Shown: positions 22,454 through 34,670 of the stretch, in pieces
Layout of the letters: each line of letters starts with the position of its first letter
Position numbering within the stretch: the first letter of the stretch is position 1
Assembly (NCBI GenBank): GCA_015501585.1
Contig: JADNRY010000172.1
Location: 1-64,000 of the forward strand
From: Rhodocollybia butyracea
Lineage: Eukaryota; Basidiomycota; Agaricomycetes; Agaricales; Omphalotaceae
DNA length: 64,000 nucleotides
Direction: 5' to 3'
Notes under the pieces: generated by a model
Database searches by the model: none
What the model saw: the letters and a program-made list of their open reading frames with translations, nothing else
Told to the model about the DNA's origin: nothing
Made by a program: the position numbers and the translations under genes

Positions 22454-25400
22454 TCAATCAGAGCCTGGTTCACCATCAACTTTTCGCTTAGGATTTGGAG
22501 TGTGAAATATAAAACTATAGGACATATTAGGAAGGTTAGCAGCTTCCAATTCAAAATCAGGAATATGCTGAGGAGAACCTGATGTGTAACCCCAAGTGAT
22601 CAGAGTATTATGTTCCAGTAATGAAAACCGTTTGGTTTCAAATTTCAGTTCAAAGGAATTGCAGGTTCGTTTAAATCTTGCATTGTTACAGGTCTAGTAA
22701 TGAACAAACCTTGTCTAGTTTTTGCTCGAGATGCTGCAACATATGCCGCCATCGACCTTCATGTAAATTACATATAATGACCAACAGTGTTTGCCCTTGG
22801 GCTGAGTGTCCGTTACTGCAAACGCTGATTGACATGGAAGCTGAGTACGTCGAACTTTGATGTTACATTTCCCTTCATTCAGAACATCCACAACAGTGGA
22901 AAACATCCAAGTCGCTGCTTTGATAGGAAAATAATGTTTCGGCAGACCAGGAAGATGTATCTTGCTGTTAGGAAATTCTACAAGAGCACCGGTACACGAA
23001 ATAAAGCCGTTTACATCAGTTTCCAAATCAACGCTACGAATGAATCCTTTGGCTCCATTGGTAATAGCCAAATCTGTATTTACATTTCGGCCTCGAAGAA
23101 TGACAGGCATTCCAATGTATAGATCAATGTTTCCAGGAAGAGAACCTGTACGACTTGAAGATGATGTATCCCGGTTAAGCAACTGCGTTTGAACATCTTT
23201 CAGAATATACGATGATTCTAGAATTGAAGGGCTTGTGGTTTCAACAATAGTGTCTTGAGCAGAACAGTGAATAAGAGTAGGGGTATCAGTGCCTTCACAA
23301 ACTGCGTGTACTTTCCATCGATTGATATGTTGGCGAAGCTTATTGGTACTAACGATCATTGATGCAAGATATTCATCTTTTCCCGTGAGTGTTGTTCCCT
23401 CAGGATGGTTGTTCGACTTGATAACTCGACTATTGAAAATATCTATATCATCGGGAATGCATTCGCGTGTGCGTAGTCTTGTTACCGCTTCAGCATATCC
23501 ATGGTCTCCTTCCATTCGTTTCTGTTCAAATAAAGTGACCACTGTATTTATTGTTTTCCATGCTAGACGTCCGAGTCGATTCATTAATTCCTCATTTGTC
23601 TTCCGTGCATAGGTTTTCATTGGCATGTACAGTGCTCGGCCAGGTGAAGGAGTATATTGATATTGATCTCCAGCGAAAATCATGTTTACTCCTCCAAAGA
23701 ACTCATCTGGACTTTCTTTTGCGAATCGCAATGCAGCATCAATCTCTGCAAGTAATGAAAGTGATACAAGTGAGATTTCATCTATAAGCAAAACTACAAC
23801 TGATTTCCACTCTTTTCTTAGCTGATCGCGTGTTGTGGTCCCAATGCTAAATGAAACACGTTCTGAACCTGCGCCTATTGATTCAGCATTAAGACCTTTA
23901 GGATCCTTGGTAATGGATATACCCAATCCTTTGTGAATTGTTGTACCTTCAATGAGTGCCGCTGCGGTACCTGTTGGGGCAACAAATCGCAAATAATGAT
24001 CGATACCGTAATGCTCCATTACTTTTTTCACAGCTTTGACAACATGGGTTTTTCCCGTACCTCCAGGTCCAGTCAACAACATACGAAGAGGGTCTTCTGC
24101 TAAAGCTGCTGCTTCACATAGAACGTACCGACGGATGACAGTAACTGCGATGATATTGAAGCTCTGAAGTTGTTTTTCATTCAACTTAAAATCACTGCTA
24201 ACTCTGTTTAGCACTTGAATAGCAGTTAATGGAATAGATCCAACAGAACCACTGCAATGTTGTTGAGTATTATTATTTCTTGTTAATAGCCCTGAAGTAA
24301 CATCAATCATACTGATTTCAGAAACTTCAGGACCTGCAACTTGACTTGGATTAGCAGTATTTGATTGGGTATGTCTCTGCTTAGCGATAGCAGAACTTTG
24401 TACCTTGATCTCAGCGTTCCAAACTGAACATTGTGATTTTGACTGTTTAGGTAAATTCGGATTAACTGATGCACAAAGAAGCGTAGATCGAATTGAAGGC
24501 AAAGGTAAATTCAGCCATTCAGAAAGAATGAGATCCCGTTTCAATAGACGAAGTTCACGATCAAACTTTAAATCAACTGGTTGTGCTTTTGGGTCAAGTT
24601 CGGGCAACGTAGGTGGTTCATCGTCATCAGACTCATTGTTAACATCATGAAACTGCTTATCTGTTGGCACTGTATAGTCAACAGCTTTCATCATATTTGC
24701 TTGTTTACGTAGGCGCTCCGCATCTCTTTCATCCTGACATTCATAAATTGCTTCCCAATTCACCTTAATCATCTTTGCAAATGGTGTAAACTCAAATGCT
24801 GAAAATTCCTTATCAATAGGTTCCAACAGCAGAGGAATCCGAATGGAAAATGCTTTAAAATGGGCAATACAAATAGCATATAATCAGGTGAGTTTTGACG
24901 TGGAATGGAAAGTACCTATAACTTGGGGAACCAAGGTCTGTCCAATATCACCTCTTTCAATGAAAGTATGCCGAACAATTTCATGAGTAAGGAATCTTGG
25001 ATGGTTAAGTCCAAGCTCATATCGGGTAAGTACTCCCACTCTAGATTCTGGTGTATTCTTGATACGACTGCTGGATTTAGATTCACAGGTAAAGTGACGG
25101 ATGAAATCGTAAAAACATATTGAGTCTAAGCTACTAGGACGATGCCAATAATCATGTACTTGGTTGTGTTCTTGAAGGGTTCCATCTTTGTCGATTGAAA
25201 TTTTAACAGGTATGTCATCATCATCACTTTCTTCATTAATCATACATAATAACCGATATTTTTCTCGTACAAAAGCTACTAAATTTGCTGATGGTAATGG
25301 GACAGTCTTATGAGAAGACATTGTATCACCTAAACATCGAAGATACCGCACCGCAGATTGGGCGTGAAGTTGTTGACCTCTACCAAAATGTGTAAGCATC

Positions 25401-28400
25401 GGTGAAGCAATTTCTTTGCTTTGCCAATGGGAGTATCATTCATATCATCAAAATTCACAGAAGCACTGCTTTAGACAATAATGACAACAGCTGTTCAGTT
25501 TTCAAAGGCATCTTGGTTATATAATCGGTAATGTAAAACATTGCAGCCTTTGCAGCTTTACCACTCAGTATACATTTCAGGTCATGATTGTGCCGACCAT
25601 AAACCAAAACTATTGGATTGTGACCATTAACATCTGTTTCTAATCTCGCAAGAATAATGGAGTTAGTCTCAGTTTCAAATCGAGATTGTTCTACTATTTT
25701 TTGAGGATAGCCAAATCGACAAACACTTTCATTTCTACAAACCTTTGTAGCAAACAGGACGACAACGATGACGTTGATGGCGTTCACCAATGCGTTTATG
25801 ATCATATTCCACTTGTGCTTCCCATTCCATCTGTGAAGCTTCGACAAAAAAATTCGTTATATCCAAGTTCAGAACTCAAGGTGGATCAGGTGGCATCTCT
25901 ACACGAGGCTCATAATAAGGATCAACTTCACTCTCTAAATTTGGTAAATGGTGATGAATCATCTCTTCAAACACTGAAAAAAAACTGTTTGCAATATTCA
26001 TCAGATTGCCGCATCTTTGCGTGGACTTCCGATGGATTAAGTGCACCTTCTAACCAAATCAAATAATGCCCATGAAACTGTCCTCGTTCAGTAAGTTCTG
26101 CAGTGCCATAGAACGCTTTCATTGATCCAAAAATACCTCCCTGGACAGTTGATTTGCCATTTTTAAAATCCCATCCAAACAAATCTTGGAACAGGCAATG
26201 ATACATGTATTCAAAAAAATCACAGCAGCAGCTACTGGGTCTTTTGCAACATTAGCAGCGCGCTCAGATCGGCGAATAGGAAGGTTAGGAAAACGAGAAG
26301 ACAGGTCAATACCACTGCAACCAAATATTACTTGGAAAATAGGACTGTGTACTGCGGAAGATTGAAAGTGAAGAACAATGTTGGCAAACCAAATATTGAA
26401 AAAATAACTTCGAATTTCATGCCGCGCATTCGTTTTCGAAGCCTGTGAACCAGGAATCTTTGCAGAAACAACATTGACTTGTTTGAGAAGCATTAAAGCT
26501 TGTTTCTCCTCTGATGTAAACAATGCTGAGTTGTATTCATCACGCATATGCTGAGCTAAAGTGGACAAAAACTGAGGAAGAGACAGAAAGAAGAGCAGGA
26601 GCTATGGTAGAAAACTTTGACGATTTTACGGAAAATGAGGTATAAAGGTGAGCCTTGCGGCGCTGAATGACATTGAGTACCACGAACATGTAAAAGAAAT
26701 GGTACCGAAATAAACGACCAGCTTGATCTAGTAAGTGTTCAGCTTGACTTTCAAATGATACAGTTGGATTGCGGCAAGGATCTTCGAAACCTCCGATACC
26801 AAAAGGAAATAAGGTAGGAAACATTCCTGGAAATAATTCACAGTTGTTGTATTCAGGTATGGGATCTTTATCGTATGTGAGATATTGAACATCTGATGGA
26901 TTAGCCGCAACAGATAGGTTGCGCAATGCGTTAGAGCGCATGAAGCGTGCAGGAACAGTGTTCGATTCTGAATCATACACACCAGATTTTTCAAGCAGAC
27001 AGTCAGTAGGTAATGCGTCATCCATAAGTTCACCTGGATGATCATCAAAACTTGACGTTTCTTCTGCGAATACAGACTCAGGATGTGATTCATGATCGTT
27101 ATATTATTCTTTCTTCCAGTCCAGGAAGTACATCTTCATCCGGATACAAGTTCAAATTATCTGAGTTAATCGGCGGTAGTCCAGAGTAAACCTTGGAATG
27201 GGATTGGAGAAAAACAAGGAATGCAAGCAATTTTTGGTTTGCGCACTGTATAGTGCCGTAGATTGGCCAACTCACTCCTTTTTAATTTTCTAGGGCCAAT
27301 AAAAACAATGTTAATCAAATCATTGAGATCCGAAGGTGTACGCGGCAGAACATGTGCATGTGAAAAAATATTCATTGGATGTGCACAAGTATTGCCGTGC
27401 AATTTCAGCGGATTTTTCTTCCGAGCATGACCCATATAAACGTGCAACATGAGCTGTAGTACGATAAAGACTGCAAGCCATTTCTTCTACCCAGGTAATG
27501 TCTTGCAGGAATTCTGGTAGCTCTCCACGATACAGCCCATTGTTAAGTGCAAGCCGAGGCATTTTTTCTTGAACTAAGGATGAGTGACAACTAACACAAA
27601 GGTAAATTTCCATAATTTTTTCAATTTCATTGTTCATATGCAGGCCGTTTGGCTCCAACATGAGACCATCCAAATTGGAGTCAACATACAAGAATCTAGA
27701 TGGCAGAGCATTATTCAATATATAGTTATCAGCAACTCGAAGAACATCCAAACTCGGCCGGATATCTTCATTGTAATATTGACCTGTGCGCAATCGATCT
27801 TCTGATCCACAACAAGCACATATATCCAAAGGCTTATACTGAATTGACTCACGGTAACGTTGAGTACAAGCCACGATAGTTGATTTTGACACATGCTGAG
27901 GCCAATTTTTTTGATAGATCTTCGATTCTAACCTGTTCGTCAATCACACGATCAATTCGAGCCCGTCGTCGAGATTCACTGTGAATGAAGTTTTTCCGTT
28001 CTATGTAGTTCATTAGTACACAGTCAGCATACTCACAACTGAGCGCAAATATTTTTTGAAGTAGTGTACTCGGATAATTTGTTGCTAATATATGCAAAAT
28101 AACATCTTCGACGGTATTCACTGCCTCAGTACCATGTTCACTGCATTTACTGAGGTACATAGTCAGTAAATTATACACAGATATCGAATGAAGTGATGTA
28201 AAATCACGCTGAAAAGTTTTCGCGAGACATACATCGCGAAACTTGGAACGAATATATATAGCACTGTATATTGAGGTTGTAGTATACAGTGGTTCACCAT
28301 CATTCAATCGCATTCGTAAGTTTACAGCTTGGGTGAACTGCAGTTGCTCACCTTCATCACTGCAACCAATTAATTGCTGAATATCTTTAAGTATATCAGG

Positions 28401-28763
28401 CTGCGAAAGAATATGAGTAGTTACTGGAAGTGACATAGGTACTGCGTTCATCAACGCTGATGATAACTGATTTCCAAACTCACTTTGATAACTAAAAACT
28501 ACATTCTTAAACAAATCTGAGTTCTGTGGCAGAACAGTAAATGGAACGAGTATATTTGTACATCGCGTTTCCACAGCATGAATAGCTGCTTTACGCGTAA
28601 GCAACGGTGTAGTAGCAATAATTCGCACAAATGGTGCATCCAATAAATCAGATAAAGACAATTTCTGCATTTGTTCCTGCCGCAAATTTGATGATGCAGG
28701 TTGTGCCCAAATGGGAATTGTACATTGTAACGATTGAAACAGTGAAGTAAGATTATTATTCAT
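22454..28763 (-). pseudogene. Helitron Rep/helicase, frameshifted
   Basis: The protein would initiate replication by nicking (HUH endonuclease) and unwind DNA (PIF1-family helicase). In order from 28763: an N-terminal region; a DUF6570-like segment (IYLCVSCHSSL, MPRLALNNGLYRGELPEFLQ); LFPGMFPTLFPFGIGGFED typical of fungal Helitrons; the HUH motif in GQFHGHYLIWLEG; the two catalytic tyrosines in FYITDYITK; then Walker A GPGGTGKTH (near 24060), Walker B VVLLIDEIS and GDQYQYTPSPG. The C-terminus (AQGQTL, then YVAASRAKTRQGLFITRPV) is split by three frame changes between 22800 and 22650 and ends at TGA 22454-22456. At least seven further frame changes lie upstream, so the product is not functional as read, although all key residues remain. 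Confidence 0.85.
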
Positions 28764-29051
28764 TTTTTCAACAGGCTCTTAGACGTGGTCGTTGAGCGAG
28801 GAGAATTCGACGCTGAATCACCAAGCCCTTATAGTAACGTCTCGTCCAGCGTCATTACAGCGTCATCTGTGGAGCTTCATATAACGTGATGAGAAATTAT
28901 TTCTTTATCTGATATTTCACACGCTTTTTTGGTTCGATCGCACAGTACAAGACCCTCCCTTCCCTTCGGTCAGAGTCGGGGATATGGCAAGTCAAAGCTG
29001 TAGATATTGATTACTAAATACGGAACGGAACCAAAGATACACACGTCACGC
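28764..29051. other. Helitron 5' leader and junction with GCN5
   Basis: No gene. The Helitron start (TC at 29037) lies 15 bases beyond the GCN5 stop codon at 29052-29054, so the GCN5 3' untranslated region and polyadenylation signal may now be supplied by the transposon. Confidence 0.5.
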
Positions 29052-31376
29052 CTATACCTCCCGCTTCGTCCTATCCTTGAGCTGCTCGTTTACGAATTTT
29101 TCCAGAGAATTAGCGCATTTATGATAAACACTATCTTCTTGGTTGTATGAGCGACAGTTGTTGAATACAAGCCGAGCATCATTAACAAAATCTTCCACAG
29201 TAGGATATTGATTGTTGTCAAGCTTATGTTCCATTGTGCTAAAGTCTGGAAATCACTTGTCAGTTAGCGGCCTTGTATAACAAAAAATAATGTCGCACCC
29301 ATTGGATGCAATATCACATCATAGTAGTCTGGCACATCTTCCGCAGGGACAGGAAGTAAGAACGGCCATGCTTGATTATGTTCTTGTAGATCTTTGAGTA
29401 GGCGATCCATGAAATGTCGGTCAGGACTTTTTGGAATTAACCGAGCCAAACTGCAAGTGGTAATGTATGAGTAAACGCGGTGGGCATAGTAATCAAAGAT
29501 CCTGACTTTTCTGCCATTGACGGAGTCCATCCAGTTTCCCCTAGATTGAGCATGAGCGACTGAGAAAGCAAAATGTGGAACACCATACGTAAACCAGGAA
29601 CATCTTGAGGGTCAACTGTAACGCCTTGCGGTGCTCCTTCCTGGAACTGAGGTAGTCCAGGATGTACAATATGTGACTGAGACATCTGTCGAATCTTTGC
29701 CATGATTGCTTCTTGCTGCTGAGCAAGTATATTTGTCTTGTCGAGATAGTCGACCTTGTCCAACATCGTGCACTGCATGATAGTACCTCCTTCATAATCC
29801 TTGATGTAACCAGCCCAGACCGATCGTTCTAGAGTAATCTCCTTGGAAAACCCTTGCTTCTCAAAATATCCAACCGCATAGTTGTCGGCATACGTTAGGA
29901 AATGGTTCATCCCTGGATACGCCCGGCGTACATGCATTTTGAAATGGTCCATTAACATCCCACCATAACCCTGGAAAGGCTTAGGTCAGTCGGAAAAATA
30001 GACGATCAAAAGACGCACCTTGACTTGATCTACCGAGGCAGTCGCAAAGAAAACAATCTCCGCAAAACCTCGATGTGGAAATGGTCGAAAACAAATGCCA
30101 CCGACCACTTTCTGACCGCGTTTAACAATAGCCAGGGCTCGAGAATTGTCGTCATAGACCAGGCGCGCTATGTAATCTCGAGGCATCTTGGGCAGTTGCT
30201 TCTGGAAGAGGGTTTTCAAGCCCGTCATGAGGATCATTGACCGTGGTAGTCGGTCGTTTGCGACCGGTAAGACCCTGATGATACCTCTCCGAAGCTCGAC
30301 CGTAGCAGCTTTTTCGGTTTTCACGGGTGGCTAAGTAGATTACTTGTTAGGCATTATTTCATGCAAAACGAAGATACAGTTACTGACCGCTGTCGTTTCA
30401 GAATCAACTGGAACACCTGTAGCAAGCCGGTCCAGCTGTGCATCGTCGAGCTTTTCCTCGAGTTTTATTCTTGGCTCAGGTTCAACAAATCCACTTGTTT
30501 TACCATTTGCAACCGGCATTCGACCAGCAGCAGGAGCTGATTTCGTGCCCTTGATGCCTTTACCATGATTTACAGGTGCTTTAGATTTGGATGCAGGTTT
30601 TGGGGCCATACGTGACGCCAGAGGCTCTTCGTCGTCGTCATTTCCGTCGCTTTCGTTTCCGCTAAGAGACGAGATCGATATTCTTCTTTTTTTGTGGGGA
30701 GGAGGTAGGTCACTGAGGGCGGATGCAGGCGATGAAACAGGCGGACTTCGGGAATCTTTCAGAGAACAGTGAGCATGTTACACGCGATTGTACAATCACA
30801 AGCATTTACCAGGGGAAGCCGCAAGATGAGAGGGAGTAATAATGGACAAGGGCGCGTCTGTCATACGTCTCCGCAGACTTTCTATGTCTGGATCGCTATA
30901 AGCAAAGTCTAACAATTTGTCTACATCCTACGTTACAATTCTGAGCCGCTGAATCATTTTGTCAATGAAATCATTCACCTAAAGACCGATTGAGTGAAAC
31001 TTGTGGAAAATGGAGAGTCACCGTATACCTGCAAGTTTTCGTCAATCCGTATTGCATACCTCTCTCGTCTACGATACTCCTCGGAGCCAATCACTATCTC
31101 GTTTGCGCCATGTTCAGAGACACCATGTCCACAAGCACAGATATCTAGATAAGGCAATGTCTCGTCTTCGTCATCCGACCCGTATTGACCCAGATCGTTC
31201 AAAATTGACTTTTCTTCTGTAGAGTTGTTGTCGAGAACAACATGAACGCCGAGACTCGGATGTAGACCTTTGCAGTTTCCGCAAGCAGTACACGGGCAAT
31301 GTCGGGCGATTTTGAGAGTAATTTGTTGTGGTGTGAGGTCGTCGATTGAGTTTCCAGCTGGATATGCGAATTTCAT
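29052..31376 (-). CDS. GCN5: Histone acetyltransferase GCN5 with bromodomain, 635 aa
   Basis: Catalytic subunit of SAGA/ADA-type complexes; it acetylates histone H3 tails in the nucleus. Eight exons join in phase: 31029-31376, 30810-30927, 30388-30755, 30019-30330, 29589-29970, 29507-29540, 29299-29450 and 29052-29245. Residues ~1-116 hold a cysteine-rich module ([11 protein letters not shown], then [12 protein letters not shown]), similar in style to the PCAF N-terminal zinc region; animal PCAF/GCN5 have such a region and yeast Gcn5 does not. The GNAT domain follows ([39 protein letters not shown]), with the conserved catalytic Glu in AEIVF. The bromodomain is C-terminal ([22 protein letters not shown]). 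If the first intron ended earlier, an in-frame TAG would interrupt; choosing the acceptor at 30928 removes it. It is divergent from the GH45-like gene. Confidence 0.92.
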
Positions 31377-31479
31377 TGTAATGGGTACTCTGAGAAGGCG
31401 CTCGGTCTGCCAGCGCTAAAATTAGGCATTCTGTTTTATTTTTGTACTTCTCCCATGCTTACCGTTGTTCTGCACGCCC

Positions 31480-32811
31480 ATGGCGTTGCTTGCTCTCTTT
31501 GAGTTGTGGATCTCTCTCTTTTTCTTCTTCTCGCTTCAGGTTCTTGCCCAATGGATTGAATACCCCAGCTCTGGTGCATAGTTTCTTCTACAGGGAAAGC
31601 TCCATCTGTACCGCGCTTCAAAGCAGGCGAATGAGGACACAAAAGGATTTTCTTGTACACCATCCGTGTAATCTTCGAATCCAGTCCCTTAGAGCGCGAA
31701 AAGGCCCTTTAGCTTGCGTGCTTTGGAGTTTTCCCCGATTACAAGCATCGTTTACTGATAATGTTCAAGGCTTTGCGTCAATGACAACTTATACGCTCCC
31801 ACAGGGCTTTGTTGCGAGTTGTGGGTGCACTGGGGACTCGACAAAGTAGGTACCAGAATAAACCATAGGAATCTTTCTAATTTTTCAAAAGCTTTCCGAC
31901 AGCAGCTCTAAATCAGATGGCATATGGCTCCAGTACTGCTTACGGTCAGTATGTCTTCTTCGTCTGGGGTAACTAGCTCTAATATACTGGACTCTAGGAC
32001 CTGCATGTGGAATGTGCTTCAATCTAACGCTTCTCAACACTTTTCTATCTGTGCCACCTTTTAATCCACCAGTGCATCCCTCCGTCGTTGTAAAAGTGAC
32101 AGGTATCCAGTTGGCATCATCACTGCCATCTCCATATTAAAACCTGTTGACAGACCTATGCCCTCTTTCAAAGACTGGCTGGTGCAACGCGACTACTAGT
32201 GGACCTAATGGGTAAGCTAGCTTCGCATCCATGCTTCCTTTGACGCCAACTAATGTTATATAGCGCTGGACACGATCTAAATTTCGATCTTGCATTTCCC
32301 TCGACCTCCATACCCTCCAACTTTTTCCCGTCAAATGCGTCCTTCTACGGCTACACGGTGCGTATCTGCCCAACAACGTATCAAATGCACAACCAATGTC
32401 TATAACAACGGTCATTCTAGGATTTTGGCGTGTGGAATATCTCCTATCAAAGTGTCTCTTGTACCAACTGGGGAGGCTGGAAAGATGCCGCCGCTTTAGG
32501 TAGTGTTGCTAATCAAGGTCCCGAAAGCGTTTGTTGTGCTGCAAATCCTACCGTACGTACCCTACATCACCATGGAAAACAGTCGCTCACAAAAAGTTCA
32601 CTTAGAATTCAAGCAATACGTGCACTTCGTATTCTGATCATAATGGAATAGCGTGAGCCTCAACCTACCTACTTTGTAACTTCTTTCTTAGTGTCTTCGC
32701 AGGCCGGACACCACCACTACCTCTGGAGGACATTCAATAAAACCGGCGACATATTTACTCATACCCTCACTCTCGCTTGTATCAGCTACGCTGTTGTGTT
32801 TATCAGTGTAA
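31480..32811 (+). CDS. Secreted GH45 (subfamily C)-like cellulase / expansin-like protein with GPI-type tail
   Basis: Probable plant-cell-wall-active protein. The catalytic-type domain is spliced from exons between ~31760 and 32560: VASCGCTGDST, FPTAALNQMAYGSS, GPACGMCFNLTLLNTF, VVVKVTDLCPLSKTGWCNAT, LNFDLAFPS, then DFGVWNISYQSVSC. This cysteine pattern and the VVKVTD...C...FD order match the subfamily C GH45/expansin-like double-psi barrel; the Asp in NFDLA is the likely general acid. Introns there join cleanly. The C-terminus is Ser/Thr-rich and ends in a hydrophobic stretch (YLLIPSLSLVSATLLCL) to TAA at 32809-32811, as in GPI-anchored proteins. The start is uncertain: ATG 31480 gives a hydrophobic leader (LWISLFFFFSLQVLAQ), but the splice joining it to the domain is not resolved. 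Confidence 0.75.
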
Positions 32812-33012
32812 TTACAAATTGTAAAAAAGTCGAGTTTTGATTATACAACTCGCCATCTCGATTCCACTGCCAGCACCGAGTTGCGGATAATGATCAGTAA
32901 AGAGCGATTATAATTCTATAGATCCGTAGTACATATTCTTGCTCTTCATCATGCCACACGCCTGACACAAACACTCCAGTCATGTATCATCAAAGGCCAT
33001 GACTATAGAGGC

Positions 33013-34582
33013 TTACTTCTCAACGTCGTCTTCGGCAACTCTGCTGTACCGTCCTCGACTGATAACAAACGCCTTCTTCAGCTTCTTCAGGCCACCGAAA
33101 AAGGCAAAGGTTGCGCCAGCAAAAGCAAGTAAAGTGACAAAGAAAAAGAGGTTTCTGAAAAAGTGTGATTCCTCCTCAACTTCGGAAACAGGAACAGTTG
33201 GCGTGGATACAGCAGCATCGGAGGTGGGAGTGGATAATGAGGTGTCCAATGCTTCCAGTTGGTCAACCTAAACGACAAGCAATCCAATTTTATTCGTATG
33301 ACATGGTTTTTAAAATAGGAATGCTGATTAAAGCTCAACATGTTGAGGTACCTGGGCGCTTTCATCCTCGACAACAGTCTCAATTGTGAGCTAGAAAAGC
33401 GGGGCATGATTGACCAACAATCGCAAACTAGACAGAAAGCAAAGCTTACCTCGCCAGAGTCAGCAATAACGATGGGGTTGAGGGGGCGGTCACGAGAAGT
33501 CGGCTTTTTTTTCTAATCGAGAAAGCTCAGATAACTGGTCAGTGATCAGAGACCGAGCAACATACCAATGGCATGTACAATGGCCATTCCTTCAATTACC
33601 TAGCATGAGTTAGTAAAGAGAGAATAGTATACAGTGTAACTATTACCTCTCCGAATACAACCTGATATAGATGGTTAGCAGATCGAAAAAAAGAGGGGAA
33701 AGACACCTTACATGTTTACCATCTAACCAGCTGGTGACGACAGTGCAGATGAACTAGGTAACGTTCAAGACAACCTTTTGGAAGCAGCGCGGAAGCTTAC
33801 GAATTGAGAGCCTGAAATATAAATAAGCATTAGCTGTCAGAGAATCATAATGGTACAGACCGTTTGTATCTTTTCCTGCGTTGGCCATGGACAATTTACC
33901 GGGAGCAGTGTGCTTAAGCTTGCTGAAGAAAGTGTTAGAATATGACGTGAAAATTTAAACGGTAAGTCTTACAAGTTCTCGTCGGCGAATCTATCACCAT
34001 AGATGGACTGCCCAGCTGTTTAGTAGATCTAGTAAGAGATGACACTTAAATATTACCTTGCCACCTGTACCGTCACCCTTGGCTATACAACAAATTGGTA
34101 TATTATTTAGAGAAGGAACAATATGAACGTACTGAAATCGCCTCCTTGGATCCTAGTACAAAGACATGAGTAAGTTCCCTACAATTGAGAACAAGGGAGA
34201 CCATACATGAAGTTCGGAATAACACGATGGAATGCAGAACCTTTGTAGCCCATGCCCTCGTCGAGAGGAGTACCATCCTTGCGAACGCCTTGAAGACTGG
34301 ATTAGTTCATATACCCTCAATGGTATCCAAACGTGACACACCAGTCGTCAACGCGCGGAAGTTTTCAACGGTCTTGGGCACAGTTCCTCCATAGAGACCC
34401 ATAACAACTCTTCCCATAGGTTCCCTCACCTCATTATCCTTGCCTTGATTCTGTACCTCCACAATGTCAAAGTAGACTTTGTGAGTAATCTTCGGGCCTT
34501 TGGGAGGGTTAGAGGCCTCAACGCAGAAGAGCGAGGCCAGGGAAACGACCAGAATAGCTAATGAGAGACGACGAATAAACAT
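33013..34582 (-). CDS. ER-type cyclophilin (peptidyl-prolyl isomerase) with C-terminal membrane anchor
   Basis: Catalyses cis-trans isomerisation of proline peptide bonds, helping secretory proteins to fold. The protein opens with a signal peptide ([19 protein letters not shown]), followed by the cyclophilin core in many short exons: [73 protein letters not shown], and LDGKHVVFGEV. The Arg of FHRVIPNFM and the Gln of IQGGDF are the catalytic residues. Unlike soluble cyclophilin B it continues with a Ser/Thr/Pro/Val linker and a transmembrane helix ([17 protein letters not shown]) ending in a basic, cytosol-like tail. This suggests an integral ER membrane foldase. Exon limits in the middle are approximate. 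It is divergent from DBP7. Confidence 0.88.
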
Positions 34583-34670
34583 AGTGGAGTGAAGAAAAGA
34601 AGACGTGGCGATTTACTTTCCTTATTGATCGAGCGCTAAACTCAGGCGCTTGATTTTTCGGTTGTCCATC
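34583..34670. promoter_or_regulatory. 88-bp bidirectional promoter region
   Basis: Only 88 bases separate the start codons of the cyclophilin (minus) and DBP7 (plus). Both genes must draw their core promoter from this interval or from each other's first exon. No TATA box is evident. Confidence 0.5.

Larger units (their letters stand above)
21212..29037 (-). mobile_element. Degenerate Helitron (rolling-circle transposon), limits inferred
   Basis: Identified by its minus-strand Rep/helicase gene. The proposed 5' end, read on the minus strand, is A|TCTTTGGTTCCG at 29037, matching the Helitron rule of TC after a host A. The proposed 3' end is CTAA at 21215-21212, eight bases after a small hairpin, as Helitrons end in CTRR just after a hairpin. 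The base following CTAA is A, not the usual T, so the 3' limit is less certain. The octamer TGGTTCCG occurs in opposite orientation near both ends. With these limits the element is about 7.8 kb and inserted just past the GCN5 stop. Confidence 0.65.

Noticed and set aside
30928..31028. Separate small zinc-finger gene upstream of GCN5
   Set aside because: Ending the first exon at the near acceptor gives an in-frame TAG; the far acceptor joins GCN5 in phase, so one gene is preferred.
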